A stretch of DNA of 64,000 nucleotides from positions 10,416,001 through 10,480,000 of the forward strand of contig CM114274.1 in the NCBI GenBank assembly GCA_050084515.1. Direction: 5' to 3'. The stretch comes from Blasia pusilla. Taxonomy: Eukaryota; Marchantiophyta; Marchantiopsida; Blasiales. The notes beneath the pieces were generated by a model that worked only from the letters and a program-made list of their open reading frames with translations, made no database searches and had not been told where the DNA came from. Shown one piece after another: positions 1 through 11,898 of the stretch (positions are counted from its first letter, which is position 1; every line of letters begins with the position of its first letter). A program made the position numbers and the translations under genes.

Positions 1-2297
1 TCACACCGATCCAGGAGGAGAATTCTTATCAACAGAATTCAACAAATATTTGGAGGAGCATGGAATCAAGCGAAAATTAACCACGGCACAAACACCACAA
101 CAAAATAGAGTTGTTGAGCGTCGAAACCGTACAGTGGTGGAGATGGCAAGATGTATGATGAAAGCAAAAGGTTTGACAAAAGGATTTTGGGCTGAAGCTG
201 TTAATACTACCGTTTACATTCTAAATAGAAGTGCTACCAAGTCAGTGCAAGGCATGACTCCTCATCAATCATACTCAGGTAAGGTACCATCAGTCCAACA
301 TTTCAGGACTTTTGGTAGTGAGTGCTTTGTACATATTCCTGAAACATCCGGGACCAAGCTGGAGTCCAAGAGCAGGAAGTGCATCTTTATGGGATACAGT
401 GATGAGTCTAAAGCTTATCGCCTATGGTGTGCTGAGGCAAAGAAGATGCTTGTGAGTCATGATGTGGTATTCCAGGAACAGCCTCGTCAAGTGGCGGATA
501 TCAGTGATCCTTCCACATTATCATCAAACGAAGAGGTAACCCACCTGAGCACACCACCAATGTTTACACCAAATCATCAAGAAGAAGAATTTGGTGATGA
601 TTACAAAGAGCAGCCTGCTCTTCCACTACGGTCGTCATACCCTAAGTGGATAAAGCAGCTCTTGGATGGTAAGGATCTACCAGCAACTTATGAAGTTGTT
701 ACACATCTAAGGATATCCAAGAGACTAGAGGAGCAGAATAGAGCTTCCGCACATCTCGTCAACATGGCCTTGATGACAGAGATCTTGAAGGTGGAAGAGC
801 CATCATGCTTGGATGAGGCCCTTGCTCATCCTCAATGGAGAGAGGCCATACAGATGGAGATGGACGCTATTCAGAGAAATGAAACTTGGACTTTGTTTGA
901 GAAGCCAAAGGATAGGAAGATAATATGCACCAAGTGGGTGTACAAGACCAAGTACAAGTCGGACGGTACAGTGGATAAATTCAAATCAAGGTTGGTTGCA
1001 CAAGGATGCTCACAAATCAAAGGTTTTGACTACTATGAGACTTTTGCTCCTATTGCAAGGATGACAACCATTCAAATTGTTCTAGCGGTTGCAGGAACAA
1101 GACGTTGGCCTCTATACCAATACGATGTGAAGTCTGCCTTTCTGAACGGGAGTCTCAAGGAGGAGGTGTATGTATCTCAACCACCAGGTTTTGAGACATC
1201 TTGATCAGAAGAGAAAGTATGTTTACTTCATCGAGCATTGTATGCGTTCAAGCAAGCCCCAAGGGTATGATATCAACGAATAGATACATTCTTCCGAGAC
1301 AAGGGTCTCATCAAGAGTCCGTCAGAAGCAAATTTGTATGTGTTTTGCGAAGATGGGATGTATATGTCGATAGTCTTGTATGTGGATGATTTTATCATCA
1401 CAAGAGATCACAGTAAGAAAATAGAGGAAATGAAGGGAGTGTTGAAATCTGAGTTTGAAATGTCAGATTTAGGTCTTTTGCACTACTTTATAGGTTGGAG
1501 ATTTGGCAACAATCAGATTCTATTTTTCTCTCTCAACAAAAGTATGCTAGAGAAATCTTGAAGGCATTGGGGATGACCGAGTGTAAGGCAGTGGTCTCGC
1601 CAATGGAGGTAGAGTTGAAACTCTCGATGGAGGATGTTTCACCATTGGTAGATGAAAAGTTGTACAGAAAGCTTATAGGCAATTTGATATTTTTGTGTAA
1701 CACTAGACCAAACATTAGTTTTGCTGTGGGAGTGTTGAAGAGGTTCTCAACTAAGCCTCGTGAGAACCATTGGAAGGCAGGGATGCGTGTGTTGAAGTAT
1801 ATCAAAGGCACTATCGAGTACGGCATCACCTAAGGAGCAGGGACGGAAATGACAGTTTTTTGTGACTCAAATTGGGCAGGAGATTCAGATATTGCTTCTT
1901 GGTAGGATCAGGTGTGGTGTGATGGGTCAACAAGAAGCAACCTATAGTGGCTCTTTCTTCTACCAAGGCAGAGTACAAGGCGGCTTGTTATGCTTCTTGT
2001 GAAGCAGTATGGTTGAGATGGATATTGGAGGACATAGGAGAAGCACCAAAAAATGCTACTGTAATGTGGTGTGACAATCAGAGTTGCATTGCCATAGCAC
2101 ATAATCCTATGTTTCATGTTCGTATGAAGCACATAGAGATCCAAAATCATTTTTTTCGTGAATTGATCGAGAGAGAGGTTTTGAAGTTAGTCTATTGTCC
2201 AACAGAGTATAATCGTGCAGACATTTTCACGAAAGCTTTGAGCAGAGATCAGCTTCACCGACATCTGAAGGGTCTTGGCATAGGTCCAAGACAGTAG
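1..2297 (+). pseudogene. Ty1/copia polyprotein, integrase C-part to RNase H, decayed
   Basis: The window opens inside the integrase core. The copia integrase signature AQTPQQNRVVERRNRT lies near 85-130 and is followed by the usual post-core region. The reverse transcriptase begins near 880 (KWVYKTKYKSDGTVDKFKSR, FAPIARMTTI, DVKSAFLNG), has its catalytic YVDD at about 1378-1390 and continues to LIGNLIFL near 1675. RNase H covers about 1940-2260 (ALSSTKAEYKAACYAS, CDNQSCIAIA, HIEIQNHFF, DIFTKALS). The order integrase, RT, RNase H is diagnostic of Ty1/copia. The frame is broken by a stop at 1202-1204, by a TGA at 1268-1270 where copia proteins have Trp, and by a frameshift near 1540. Gag, protease and the 5' LTR lie outside the window. 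The element is not autonomous. Family identification is very secure. Confidence 0.95.
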
Positions 2298-2317
2298 TTC
2301 ACGTGAGAGTGGATATT

Positions 2318-2326
2318 GAGGGGGGG
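2318..2326 (+). other. Polypurine tract of the copia element
   Basis: A run of purines (GAGGGGGGG) lies about 20 bases after the RNase H stop and just before the probable 3' LTR. This is the usual position of the plus-strand primer of LTR retrotransposons. Confidence 0.75.
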
Positions 2327-2329
2327 TTT

Positions 2330-2764
2330 TGGATTCTCAACATCCATTTCTCTGAGCACCTTTAATCTAATCGGCCCCCTTTGTATGAGGAGAAGCCTAG
2401 ATTGATGGTTCCGACTTAGACGTCGAAGGAGTCATAGTAATATGACGTAGGTGGTTTACGGAGTAGCGCTACTAGGATTATCTAACCCTATATTGCATCA
2501 GGGTCCCCCGCACCCTGATGCAATAGAAATTTTGCCTCCAAAATTTTTCTATTAATAGAAATGAAAAAATAGGTAAAAACCCTAGTTTCCCGAGTAGTGA
2601 AATAGTCGGGAGCCGCAGCGGTAGCGCATTATCGTATGTCAAGTTATCTCCATGTTCAGGTTCCATCGAAGCTCTTTTGTGAGCGCACGGACGGACTAGG
2701 CCACTTTGTATCTCTAAGTTTTGTAAAGATTTCAGTGATTTCGTCACTTTCTATTTTCTCACAT
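2330..2764 (+). repeat. Probable 3' LTR of the copia element, right end uncertain
   Basis: The LTR should begin directly after the polypurine tract, and TGGATTCTC at 2330 is a plausible TG start. It contains a perfect 13-bp inverted repeat (2492-2504 with 2512-2524, around a CCCCCGC loop) that would form a hairpin in the transcript. The right end is placed only by the start of the tandem array at 2765, because no second LTR is in the window for comparison. Confidence 0.5.
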
Positions 2765-3560
2765 CATCTTGAGGTGAAATTTGGCCAACATGGTCCTGAA
2801 GGTGCATCTAGGACTCTTGCCAAGTTTCAATCAAAATGGAGTTTTGAGAAAAAGTTAAAAAATTACTAACTCCTTTTTGGACTCGAACCATAACACCTTC
2901 TACCAAAATAAGATTTTCTCATTTTTCATCTTGTCCAACTTTGTCATCTTGAGCTGAAATTTGGCCCACATGGTCCCTAGGATGCATGTTACACTCTAGC
3001 CAAGTTTCAATCAAAATGGAGTTGTGTGAAAAAGCTAAGAAATTACTTACTCCTTTTTGGACCTGAACCATAAGACATTCTATCAAAATAAAGTTTTTTT
3101 AATTTTTCATCTTGTCCAATTTTGTCATCTTGAGTTGAAATTTGGCCAACATGGTCCCCAAGGTGTACCCTAGGACTCTTTCCATGTTTGAGGAAAATTG
3201 GAGTTGTGAGCAAAAGCTCAAAAATTTCTAACTCCTTTTTAGACCCGAACCATCAGACCTTCTATCAAAACAAGGTTTTTTCATTTCTCACCTTGTCTTA
3301 CTTTCCCATCTTGAGTTGAAAGTTTTTTCAACATGGTTTCCAAGGTACCTGTTCCACTCTTGCCAAGTTTCAACCAAAATGGAGTTGTGAGGAAAACCTC
3401 AAAGATATGTAAGTACTTTTGGCCCCGAACCACTAAACCTTCAATGGAAATAAGGTTTTTTCATTTTTCACCGTGTCCGACTTTCCCAACTTGCATTTTT
3501 AGCACTCTTGCAAAGTTCTGAGCAAAATGGAGTTGTGACCACGAGCTCAAAAATCACACT
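2765..3560 (+). repeat. Satellite-like tandem array, period about 180-181 bp
   Basis: Units begin with CATCTTGAG(G/C/T)TGAAA at 2765, 2945, 3126 and 3307, and a degenerate, shortened fifth unit starts at 3487. Spacings are 180, 181, 181 and 180 bp. Each unit contains CAAAATGGAGTTGTGA or a close variant near its middle and an A/T-rich tail ending in TTTTTCATCTTGTCC. The units differ by point changes. The period is close to nucleosome length, as in many plant satellites. No coding function is visible. Confidence 0.9.
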
Positions 3561-3716
3561 TATCAATTTCACCTTAAATGTAAAAATAAATGCTTTATTA
3601 GCGAGAAGTGTATAAAAAGGATTGTCATAAAAATGACATTCTTACAATAGTCAACACAAAAAAAGTTTGCTACAACTATCTACTAATCCGTCTCACTAAA
3701 TTTTTTAATTACTCTT

Positions 3717-4148
3717 CTACTCTAAGTCTATGGTTGGGTCGAGTGGATTAAGATGTAAGCGGTAATTTGGCGGCTCAATAGTTTGAAGTCGAGTGGATCG
3801 GCGACGAGTTCCTATTGTAGTTGTTTCATCATCGGAGGAAATGTATGAACTATCCATGCCATGATTGATGGGTTGAGAGTTTGGAACCATAGGTATGAGA
3901 ACATCATTATCATTAGGTTCATCAACTAAGTCCACCGTTTCAACGTTCAAAGATTGTGGAGGAGTATCTCGCTTAGGTTCACTAGACTCGGTGCAATAAT
4001 TTTGAACTCCAACTGGTGTAACAATCCGAGGGTCGTAGATCATGTTAGGAGAAGTGCTAGGAAGATTGGCTTCGCTTGAAGTCCTTTGTTGTTGCTCTTC
4101 TTTGTTGTCGTATAGTAAAATCAACCAGTGTGTAAACTCCTTCCTCAT
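3717..4148 (-). pseudogene. Unrecognised 143-codon ORF with acidic, Ser/Thr-rich tail
   Basis: The open frame encodes a hydrophilic protein with an acidic Asn/Asp stretch, a SSDDETTTIGTRRRSTRLQ segment and a short C-terminus. I recognise no domain. It lies on the same strand as, and downstream of, the hAT transposase remnant at 5.4-7.0 kb, so it could be that protein's C-terminal tail separated by an insertion at 4.15-5.38 kb. It could equally be a chance ORF or an exon of a lost gene. Confidence 0.3.
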
Positions 4149-5384
4149 TAAGTGTTAGATAGAGTTTTATTAGTACTAAGTAAATTGGCTTAGAAAAAGG
4201 TAATTCTTATGTTTAAGCCTCTTTATGGTGCATCTTTTCTACGGGCCCAACTTTAGGAAAAAGAGGTAATAAATAAAAGATGACTTTATAAAAGTAAAGT
4301 AGTTGCTTTAATGAAAAGAAAAAGTAGTCTTGGTTGGTGGCTAGGGTAGTTGGGGTAATTTGGAAAATATCAAATGCGTAAAAGAGGATATTTTGGAAGA
4401 GATAAGAGGAAATCTACTTGTGTCAAAATGTGATTGGCTAAGCCTTGAGAGGAAGCCATGTGGCACAAGATAAGATTAGCTCTATTTCTTACTCTTGTGG
4501 ATCCCTTGTGAGTATATAAAGAGGAGGGACCTTCAAGGGTTCATCACCTTCTATTCCACATCTTGAGTCTCTCGTGTCACTCTTGAGTGTATGGCTTTGG
4601 GATTGCTTGCTCTTCCGATGAGAGTGGATTACCCCTCTTGGGAGAGTAACTTGACCATGGTCTATTCTTCAAGAGGTTTCTAGAGTATGGTGTGTATGTG
4701 GAGATGAGAGGTTTGTCACCTTAGAGGACTTTAGTCATACTAAAATAGCAAATTTTTTGGCTTGTTACTTTCCCAATGAGAGTGGATTATGCCTCTTGGG
4801 AGAATAACTCCGCTAAAACCCATTCTTGAGGAGAGTAGAGAATGTCTGTCAAGCATGGATAGGGGTGGAGCACGAGTTGTGCCCGACTTTCCTTTCCTCA
4901 ATCCATACCATGTCAATGTACTCTTTGTAGATAGGCACTGGTTCACTCGCTATTTAGTTTATCACTTTGGGGAGGCGTTCATGAACCAGGTCATTCAATC
5001 TCCAACTCCGGTGATCCTTCCTATCGTCACATATGGAAGGACATGGGATTGTACTTTGTATGTCCTTATATAGCGATCCATGGACGTCAATAGGCATGCT
5101 CAAGTAGGGTTTAACACTAGTTGTGCTATCTTCCTTGTGTACAAGCGTAAAGTAGTTTATAGAGATTTTATAATTAGGAATTTTGGGGTCCGATGTTACG
5201 AAGAAGTGATCGTTTCGGCACTTCCATTTGTGATACCTGTCATGAGAGAATGGAGAGTATACATAATAATTTTGTATTGAAAAAGGAGAACTTCTCAGAG
5301 AGTTCACCTTGCATCCATCACGTCTGCCACAGCTAGAAGGCCTGCCCTTACTCAAAGAAAGGCTCTCGACACGACATCGTGCTC
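4149..5384. other. Unassigned stretch with a TATA-like box and a small internal duplication
   Basis: No recognisable gene. TATATAAAG at 4513-4521 would suit a plus-strand promoter. A segment of about 75 bp containing GAGAGTGGATTA and CCTCTTGGGAGA occurs twice, near 4603 and 4760. The plus-strand ORFs at 4789-5073 and 5080-5280 resemble nothing I know. The stretch may be an LTR or insertion that separated the hAT remnant from the ORF at 3717-4148. Confidence 0.35.
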
Positions 5385-7040
5385 TCAAATCCAATGTTCC
5401 ATTGCAATATCATTTTCATCTCTTCCAAGCCCCTCGAAATCAAAATTTTCAGGGTTATCGATATAAGTATCTTCTCTCCCTTTAATGCCATGAATTCCAC
5501 ATATCACATCCACCTCCTCTAAATCCTCATCTTGCAAGTCAAGGTTATCTTCATGATTACTATCACGGTTTCTTGCATTCAAGCTAGATTCACTACCATC
5601 TTCTACTACCCTTCTAACTTGTTCTTGTCTCTCCCTTTTTGAAAAGTATTGCTCGTACAAGAGCGCTTGTCTTGATTTCCGAGAAACACATTGTCTCCAA
5701 ACCTCAAGTTTGTGTAGATGTAAACCAAATCCCTGGCACGCTCGTTGGTCAATTTATTTGTGTGCTTGTTGTGGATGAAACCATAACTACTCCAATTTCT
5801 CTCTACCGCAGAGGATGAAACCACTTGTGTTTATATGGACTTAGCCATAGAGCGTAATGGTGGTGCACCTTGACCGTGCATGCTCCACCAATCAAAGGGA
5901 CATAGTGAATCAACAACTTCCCTTTCAAATTCATTCATAAATATTTCCTAATGGTTCACAATGTTGCCCAACTCTCCCAAGCAAGTTGCCACATAAGAAT
6001 TAGCCTCCATGACATTGAGGCCATGCACCTCCGTTGTATACAGTTTCAAATATTGTTTGAAATCTCTCATACTCTCAACATTTGAAGTGACGTCTTGAAC
6101 ACTATCAAGAAGATTGTAAGGGGCGAGAATGTAGCCTTTTGCATGTAACTTGTTGTGGATAAGTGCCCACCACCTAGAAAGAACATCGACCATCTCTATA
6201 GCTCTAGACATTGTGAGAAAATAACCGCGACGCCTTCCACCCACACCAGGCCATGGAGTCATAGGAAAAGAACGAGTCTCTTCCATTATCTCAAGAATAC
6301 GGCGATAAATACACCTAGTCATTGCTTTATGACCATCACACTCTCTCAATATAATAGTTTTTCGTTGAGCCGCAGAAAATAACTCCTCACCCTCCATCCA
6401 AAAATCGTGATTGGCCACAATAGTATCAATCTCTCGTGCCTTCTCCCTTTGCCTCGCATCCGTGCCATTGAAATATTTCCTAAAAGCATTGGTGGCAACC
6501 ATGGCGTGGAATGCCTCCCTCAATTCTAAGACGTCTCCCAACATGATAAAATTTGTCGCAAAGCGTGTATTTGTAGGAAGCAACAATCGTCTCTTCATCG
6601 GATTGGTTTCCATAAATTTGGCCATCACCCAAGTTCTAGTCTTCACAAATACTACCATCTCACAAGCTTGTGCAAAAATCTTATCCACCCAAGGCCATTT
6701 ATCCCACTCTTTGCAGACTAGATCAAGAGTATATGCATCCACCCCAAAGAATATGAAGGAACTTTGCTTCAATAAGTTTCCCTACTGCTTGCTCATTGCT
6801 AGCATTATCTGTTACAAGTTGCAACACATTCTCTGGATCGATGTGCATGATAGTCCTCTCTATGTGACCTGCCAACCATTCTGCCATTTGGGATTCCCCT
6901 TTGGTGTCTACCGACTCAATCATGACCTCACCTTATGGACAGGAGACCATTATGTTCACTAAAGACTCGCTTCTCACATTGGTCCAAGAATCCGTTATGA
7001 TCGTGGCCCCCAAACGCAAATTATCCAATATGTGACTACA
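5385..7040 (-). pseudogene. hAT-type transposase (DUF659 group), broken
   Basis: Reading leftwards from about 7040, the segments keep the order of plant hAT/DUF659 proteins: a region matching GATIITDSWTN; then QLVTDNASNEQAVGKL near 6800-6830; then DLVCKEWDKWPWVDKIF and TNTRFATNF in the 274-codon frame at 5948-6772. The C-terminal dimerisation segment follows at 5606-5824 (SSSAVERNWSSYGFIHNK, then DLVYIYTNLRF), with an acidic tail at 5385-5660. In hAT enzymes this C-terminal part mediates dimerisation. The frame is interrupted by several stops and frameshifts, and no terminal repeats were found, so this is an immobile relic. Family assignment is secure; exact ends are not. Confidence 0.85.
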
Positions 7041-7794
7041 GGCACTCACTTACCCCATCCAACAAGATTTGGAAAATTCACAATAATTTCTTATGTCAAT
7101 ATTTGTATATATCGATCAGTAAAATGTATGCAAATTACACCAGATATTGTCCGTGAATGCTCCAATAACAAAACTTGGAACACTTGCTATGAACAAGAAA
7201 GATCAATATGCTAACCTAGATAACCAACATACCTTTAGTATGAGGGTTATCTAATGGCAAAACATATTCTCACTTATCAAGTTCAGCTATCTATGGAGAA
7301 AAAAACTTGAGAGAGAGAGAGAGAGAGAGAGATATGAAGGGAGGAATGAGATTGTGAGGGTATACAAAAAATGAGCAAGTTTATATAGGGGAGGATGGAA
7401 GGAAGAGAATGAACCCTTCTAACTCCCCAAATCATCTACCCCCACTTACAATTGATTACCAAACCATCTCCATTAATTTTCTTTAATAAACCAACTTTTA
7501 TTCTCCTATCAGATTCCTTCTTGACCTATCCTAACTTCTAGACCTACTTTCAATTTCCAACAGACCTATTTTGCAATACAACCACCCTATTCAAATCTAT
7601 TTGAATATTTTCATTCCTTTCTCCACCACTAGGATCCCAAATTCATCAATTACTCTAATTTCTAACTAACCTATATTCTCCTATAATAACCCTATTCCAA
7701 CCTCTCAAACCGTCAATCACCCAAACCATAATAGTGATAGAATTTATTTAATACCTCACTTGAATCACAAGGCCCTCCCACAACCCTGGCCTCC
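7041..7794. other. No gene seen; AT-rich sequence with a microsatellite
   Basis: This AT- and C-rich stretch has no convincing ORF. Its only clear feature is the GA microsatellite at 7309-7332. Confidence 0.6.
7309..7332 (+). repeat. (GA)n microsatellite
   Basis: An uninterrupted GA dinucleotide run of about 12 units. Confidence 0.95.
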
Positions 7795-8720
7795 ACCACC
7801 TGTAAGGAGCCCGTGCACGGCCTCGCGCCCTACCTCACATGCGGGCTACGAGCCCGTAGTGCGAGCCATTTGCGGGCTTCCAGGCCCGCAGGCAGGCTCA
7901 ACAACTGCCTTGGAGCTCGTGTGCTAGCCCATATGGGGGCTCCAAGGCCCGCATAGAGCCCACATTATGGCCCACCTAGGCCTTGGAGTCTACGCGCAGG
8001 CTCTACGCGGGCTCCATGACCCGCAAGTAGCCCGCACTTCTAGGCTCGGCGGCCCGCAATCTAGCTTGCAGGTGGGCTCCCAAGGCCCGCAATGAGCCCA
8101 TGCGCGGGCTGGGCGGCCTGCATGCAAGCCCGTAATTAGCCCGGATGTGGGCTCCAAGGCCCGCAACCTAGCCCCCATGCGGGCTTGCAACAAGCCCGTG
8201 ACCTAGACCACAGGCGGGCTCCAAGGCCTGCAACAAGCCCGCAAACAAGCCCGCGTGCGGGCTTGGCGGCCCGGACGCGGGCTCTAGGGCGGTCACCCTA
8301 GCCCGCATGCGGGCTCAGGGGCCCGCAATGACCCCACAACCTAGCCCAAAATGAGCCCGCGCGCGGGGTCTAGGGCACGCGAACTAGCCCGCGCGCCGGC
8401 TTGGCGGCCCCCAAGCAGCTCGCATGCGGGCCCCAAGGCCCACGACCTAGCCCGCGCACGGGCTTTTTGGCCCGCACCTAGCCCACAAGCAGCCCGGACG
8501 CAGGATTCAGGGCCCGCACCCTAGCCAACATCTCCAAGGCCCGCAAAGAGCCTACGCGTGAGCTTGGCGGCCCGCAAGCAGCCCGGATGCGGGCTTCAGG
8601 GACCGCACCCTAGCCCCCATGCGGTGTCCAAGGCCTGTAATGAGCCCGCGCTTGGGCTTGGCGGCCTGCAAGCAACCTGAACGAGGGCTTCAAGGCCCGC
8701 ACATCGCGCTTGCTTGTAGT
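7795..8720. repeat. GC-rich degenerate array of small palindromes
   Basis: About 900 bp are built from variations of AGCCCGCATGCGGGCT followed by CCAAGGCCCGCAA, at irregular intervals of roughly 30-45 bp. AGCCCGC...GCGGGCT is self-complementary, so either strand could fold into serial hairpins. The block is far more GC-rich than its surroundings. It lies just downstream (in minus-strand sense) of the gypsy gag remnant and may be a non-coding part of that element. ORFs here are low-complexity and were not annotated. Confidence 0.8.
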
Positions 8721-8924
8721 GTGCATCGCGATTGAGGCCTGCACCCCGGCCCGCATCTTCATCGAAGCCCATATCAGTGGCGCACAAATGGAGCCTGTGC
8801 GGTCGATCTGGGCCCCACAAAAACCCCTGCTCTAGCTTGGTGTTCCATGTCCGTGGTCGTGTCCGGACATGTCCGTGCAACGTTGCTCCTCCCTTGAGGG
8901 TTCTTCTTGCATCCACCATAAATC

Positions 8925-10176
8925 TCATTGCTGCGGGCACTCTAGCACCGTATGCCCCTGAGTCCCACAAGCGCTGCACCATATGTTAGGCCGCATAAGA
9001 CCAAGCCTTCTTCTAGGATCTTTCTTGGCCGCCAGGTGTTCTTTTAGTTTGGCCATTTGCTTCGTCAACTTATTGATGGCGGACTTTCTCCCCATCCTTC
9101 TTAGTCTTACAGGCGTGACTACAGACTTGCAGCTCTCTATCCTCACGCTCTCGTCCTTACGCCCCTTTCCCAAAGACAAAGATTGTCTTGGGCGTCTTGC
9201 TTTCTTCTTCTTCTTGCCTTTGGAGTCTTCCTTGGACTCTGAGTCTTCGTCGCTAGTGTTGCCTTCCAAGGTATCCGAAGAGTCGGAAGAAGACAAAGAC
9301 TCCTCTGATGAAGAGCTTGTGTGCTTCCTATGATGTCTCTTCTTCCGCATCCTCTTGGACTTTTGCGAGGCCTTGTAAGCTTTTGCAGAGGCAATGACAT
9401 GCGCTAATGAGTCACGCTGCCCTTTGCAACAGTAAAAATCCATCTCCTTCAATAATCCCGACACATACCAATCCACCAATTGTGGCACCGTGGTGTGCTC
9501 TAGCTTGCCGGCCAAGCTACAAAATCTTTGAGTGTACTCTCTCAAAGTCTCTTTCTTCCTCCTCTTAAGATCATGAAGCTTAGTAAGTAGGCGATCATCA
9601 AATTCTAGGTCCCGAAACTCATGAAGGAACTCCCCAAGTTTCCAAGTGTTCCGCTTCTATCCCCTCATACCATTGACTAGCACGCTTCTTTAAGAATCCA
9701 AGAAAGACTCTAAGAAGATCTTCCTCTGATCCCTCTCCATTTACTTTTGCCACTTGAGTAAAATCCAAAATGAAGTCATGTGCATCATCTTGCTTGCTTC
9801 ATGCAAAGGTGGCGTAGCGAAGCAGTGACTTGCGTGGTTGTGCCATCAGTGCTTTGTTGTCTTTGCTACTGTGAGGACTTCCGCCACCGGATGGGGAAGG
9901 CAAGTCCCCTGTCGTACAGTTATCCTTCTCTTCGTCCGAGCTGTTATGGTCAGACCAATCCCACTCCTCTTCTGGATCTGGCTTTGGTGGTGAATCAGGA
10001 GGCGTGGGTAGCTTCTTCCTTTCTGGAAGAAGCCTTCGCCCAAAAGGCTTTCGAAAAAGAGGGGAACGGTTCTTTGTAAGTGTCCCTAGAGGTCTCCAGG
10101 AACTTCGCTCTTCTCTTTCTCTTCTTCGTCGCTCGGCTCTTTGCTCGGGTGTTTCAATGCTTCTTTCCCAATCCAT
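8925..10176 (-). pseudogene. Ty3/gypsy gag, minus strand, broken
   Basis: The N-terminal part is at 9799-10176 (acidic and Pro-rich, ending RKSLLRYATFA). The capsid-like part between 9799 and 9546 needs a frameshift to read and includes VNGEGSEEDLLRVF. The C-terminal part at 8925-9545 includes MREYTQRF, a Ser-rich basic linker and a CCHC zinc knuckle, CSACGTQGHTVLEC. The same blocks occur in the plus-strand element at 12.6-13.5 kb, so the two elements are related. A PBS on the same strand at 10394-10414 supports the reading. No protease or RT follows leftwards; the GC-rich array is there instead. The element is truncated. Confidence 0.85.
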
Positions 10177-10393
10177 CCAAAACTTCCAAGGATCTTAAAC
10201 GCCTCGCCCAACACGCAAGGCTCCACTCCATGGGAATGAAGATTCTTCAGATGAGCTGCTTATCTCAACGGTACTCTCTACGCAAGATGATCTTCCATCA
10301 GAAGTACCCATCTTACACCAAGTGGGGGTCCTATGACTTGTTCTAGTCCCATACCCCACTCTCACGCTACCTCTCCTTTCTTGGGAGATCTAG

Positions 10394-10414
10394 TGATCCT
10401 CGGCAGCGGCGCCA
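10394..10414 (-). other. Primer-binding site of the minus-strand gypsy element (tRNA-Asp type)
   Basis: The minus strand reads TGGCGCCGCTGCCGAGGATC, which fits the complement of a plant tRNA-Asp 3' end except for two differences. It lies between the truncated LTR (end at 10439) and gag, as expected. Confidence 0.85.
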
Positions 10415-10438
10415 AACATTTCCTTAACTACTTCCTTA

Positions 10439-10607
10439 TGTAATGTACCACTCTAGGAAAAAGTTACTCTTCCTATTGCAAAGTACTAAGTTTGTTCCCA
10501 AGAGACAACTATATCTTGAGTAGAGAGAGGGTTTATAAGAAATAAAAAGAAAAACTTCTTCTTCACTAACTTTACTGACTAAATACAACGACATTATCTT
10601 TACAACT
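10439..10607 (-). repeat. Truncated LTR of the minus-strand gypsy element
   Basis: On the minus strand this fragment ends GGTACATTACA, the same end as the plus-strand LTR (11862) and the solo LTR (36462). It is cut at 10607 by the start of the plus-strand LTR, which indicates that the plus element inserted into this LTR. The missing LTR portion was not found elsewhere in the window. Confidence 0.65.
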
Positions 10608-11862
10608 TGTGCTACCCAAAATTTTGTAATTTTGGAGATTTATACCTTTTGATTCAAGGAGTGAAGACTCTATGAAGTAAAGTTTGTATATACATGACTG
10701 TTTTAGATATTCTTTTTGTGTATTGGAAGAATGAGTAATATTGAAGTAGATCACGAAGCTCCTAGGACAAGGCAGAGAGGTGGAAAATCAAGGACTTGCC
10801 TTAGAGGAGAAGGAAATGCGGTAACGAAGTCTAAAGACTCAGAGCGAAGCTAAGCACAGACAGCGAAGCATGATGAAGAAGAAGAGGAAGAAGTACTTCT
10901 CTCTTCAACGAAGCACAAAGTACGAAGCACTTGGAACAAGTGCAAAGAATGCAGCGCTTTGTCTCCAGACAAAGAGGAAGAGCTTCCTCCTTAAAGGAAG
11001 AAGAAGAGATTCAAACTTCGCAGCGAAGCTAAGACTTTTTGTGATCTCAAGCGGCACATCAATAGAATAATTAGGCTGGGAAGAGGCATGATTTTTTAGA
11101 CCAGATAGGAAGTTAGGACAGTTATGCCCAGCGGGTTCATAACGATCATAGGAAAAGATAAGAGACCCGTAGATCAAGGTAGTTCCAAACTCGCAATAGG
11201 TACTACATTCATAAGAGACGCTTCAGATCTTTGAACCTACTACAGCCTCGGAGAATATTTAAGAAGCATGAAAGTAGTTGTCAGCATCATTCTTTCACGA
11301 AGTCCTTATGCTATAGGAATGGTCCGAGCAAGGGAGTAGTACCCTCTCAAGCTTGTCTACACTTTGAAGCTTTCTCATTCTTGATGGAGTAGCAAAGAAC
11401 TCATTTCTTCATTCTGATGTGCAATGCATATGTCTGAGCATTCTTATAGGGTGTGCAGAGTGAAGAGTGGATCAAGAGAACACTTTCATCATTAGAATAA
11501 TCAACATCAAGTTGTAAGAAATCTGTTCGACAAAGAGTATCCTGCCCAAACGGATTGAGTTCCAAAAGTAGTAGAAGCCATCTTCTTGTTGAGGTCTCTG
11601 TGAGGTTCTTTGATGTTGAGTGAAGATCTACCTAAGCGTGAATTCAATTCCACTGGAGAGAATCAAGGAAAGAAATCTTGGTACTAATGGAGAGAGGAAT
11701 ACACTGATAAGTGATTGAATCCGAATTGTACACACTTAACTACAAGTATTGCAAGATAAATGCCAACTTAAACTCTCTTTTCACATAATCGTGATCCTCT
11801 TGGGGATCGAACTCATTAAATTACCTTAAAAAGATCAATTCTTATACTTCTTGTACATTACA
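10608..11862 (+). repeat. 5' LTR of the plus-strand gypsy element
   Basis: Begins TGTGCTACCC and ends TTGTACATTACA. It aligns along its length with the solo LTR at 35232-36462; shared blocks include GGAAAATCAAGGACTTGCCTT and CCTTATGCT(A/G)TAGGAATGGT. Length is about 1.25 kb. Internal TATA-like sequence occurs near its left third. The PBS follows 16 bases after the LTR end. No matching 3' LTR was found: the element is cut by the MULE at 16773. Confidence 0.85.
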
Positions 11863-11878
11863 TATGACCACAAATTTT

Positions 11879-11898
11879 TGGCGCCGCTGCCGGGGATC
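11879..11898 (+). other. Primer-binding site (tRNA-Asp type)
   Basis: TGGCGCCGCTGCCGGGGATC is complementary to the 3' end of plant tRNA-Asp apart from one base. tRNA-Asp priming is known from several plant Ty3/gypsy lineages such as Athila/Tat. The leader at about 11899-12631 holds no clear gene. Confidence 0.9.

Noticed and set aside
8596-8982. 128-codon minus-strand ORF downstream of gypsy gag
   Set aside because: Largely encoded by the GC-rich palindrome array and biased composition; no protease or pol motif.
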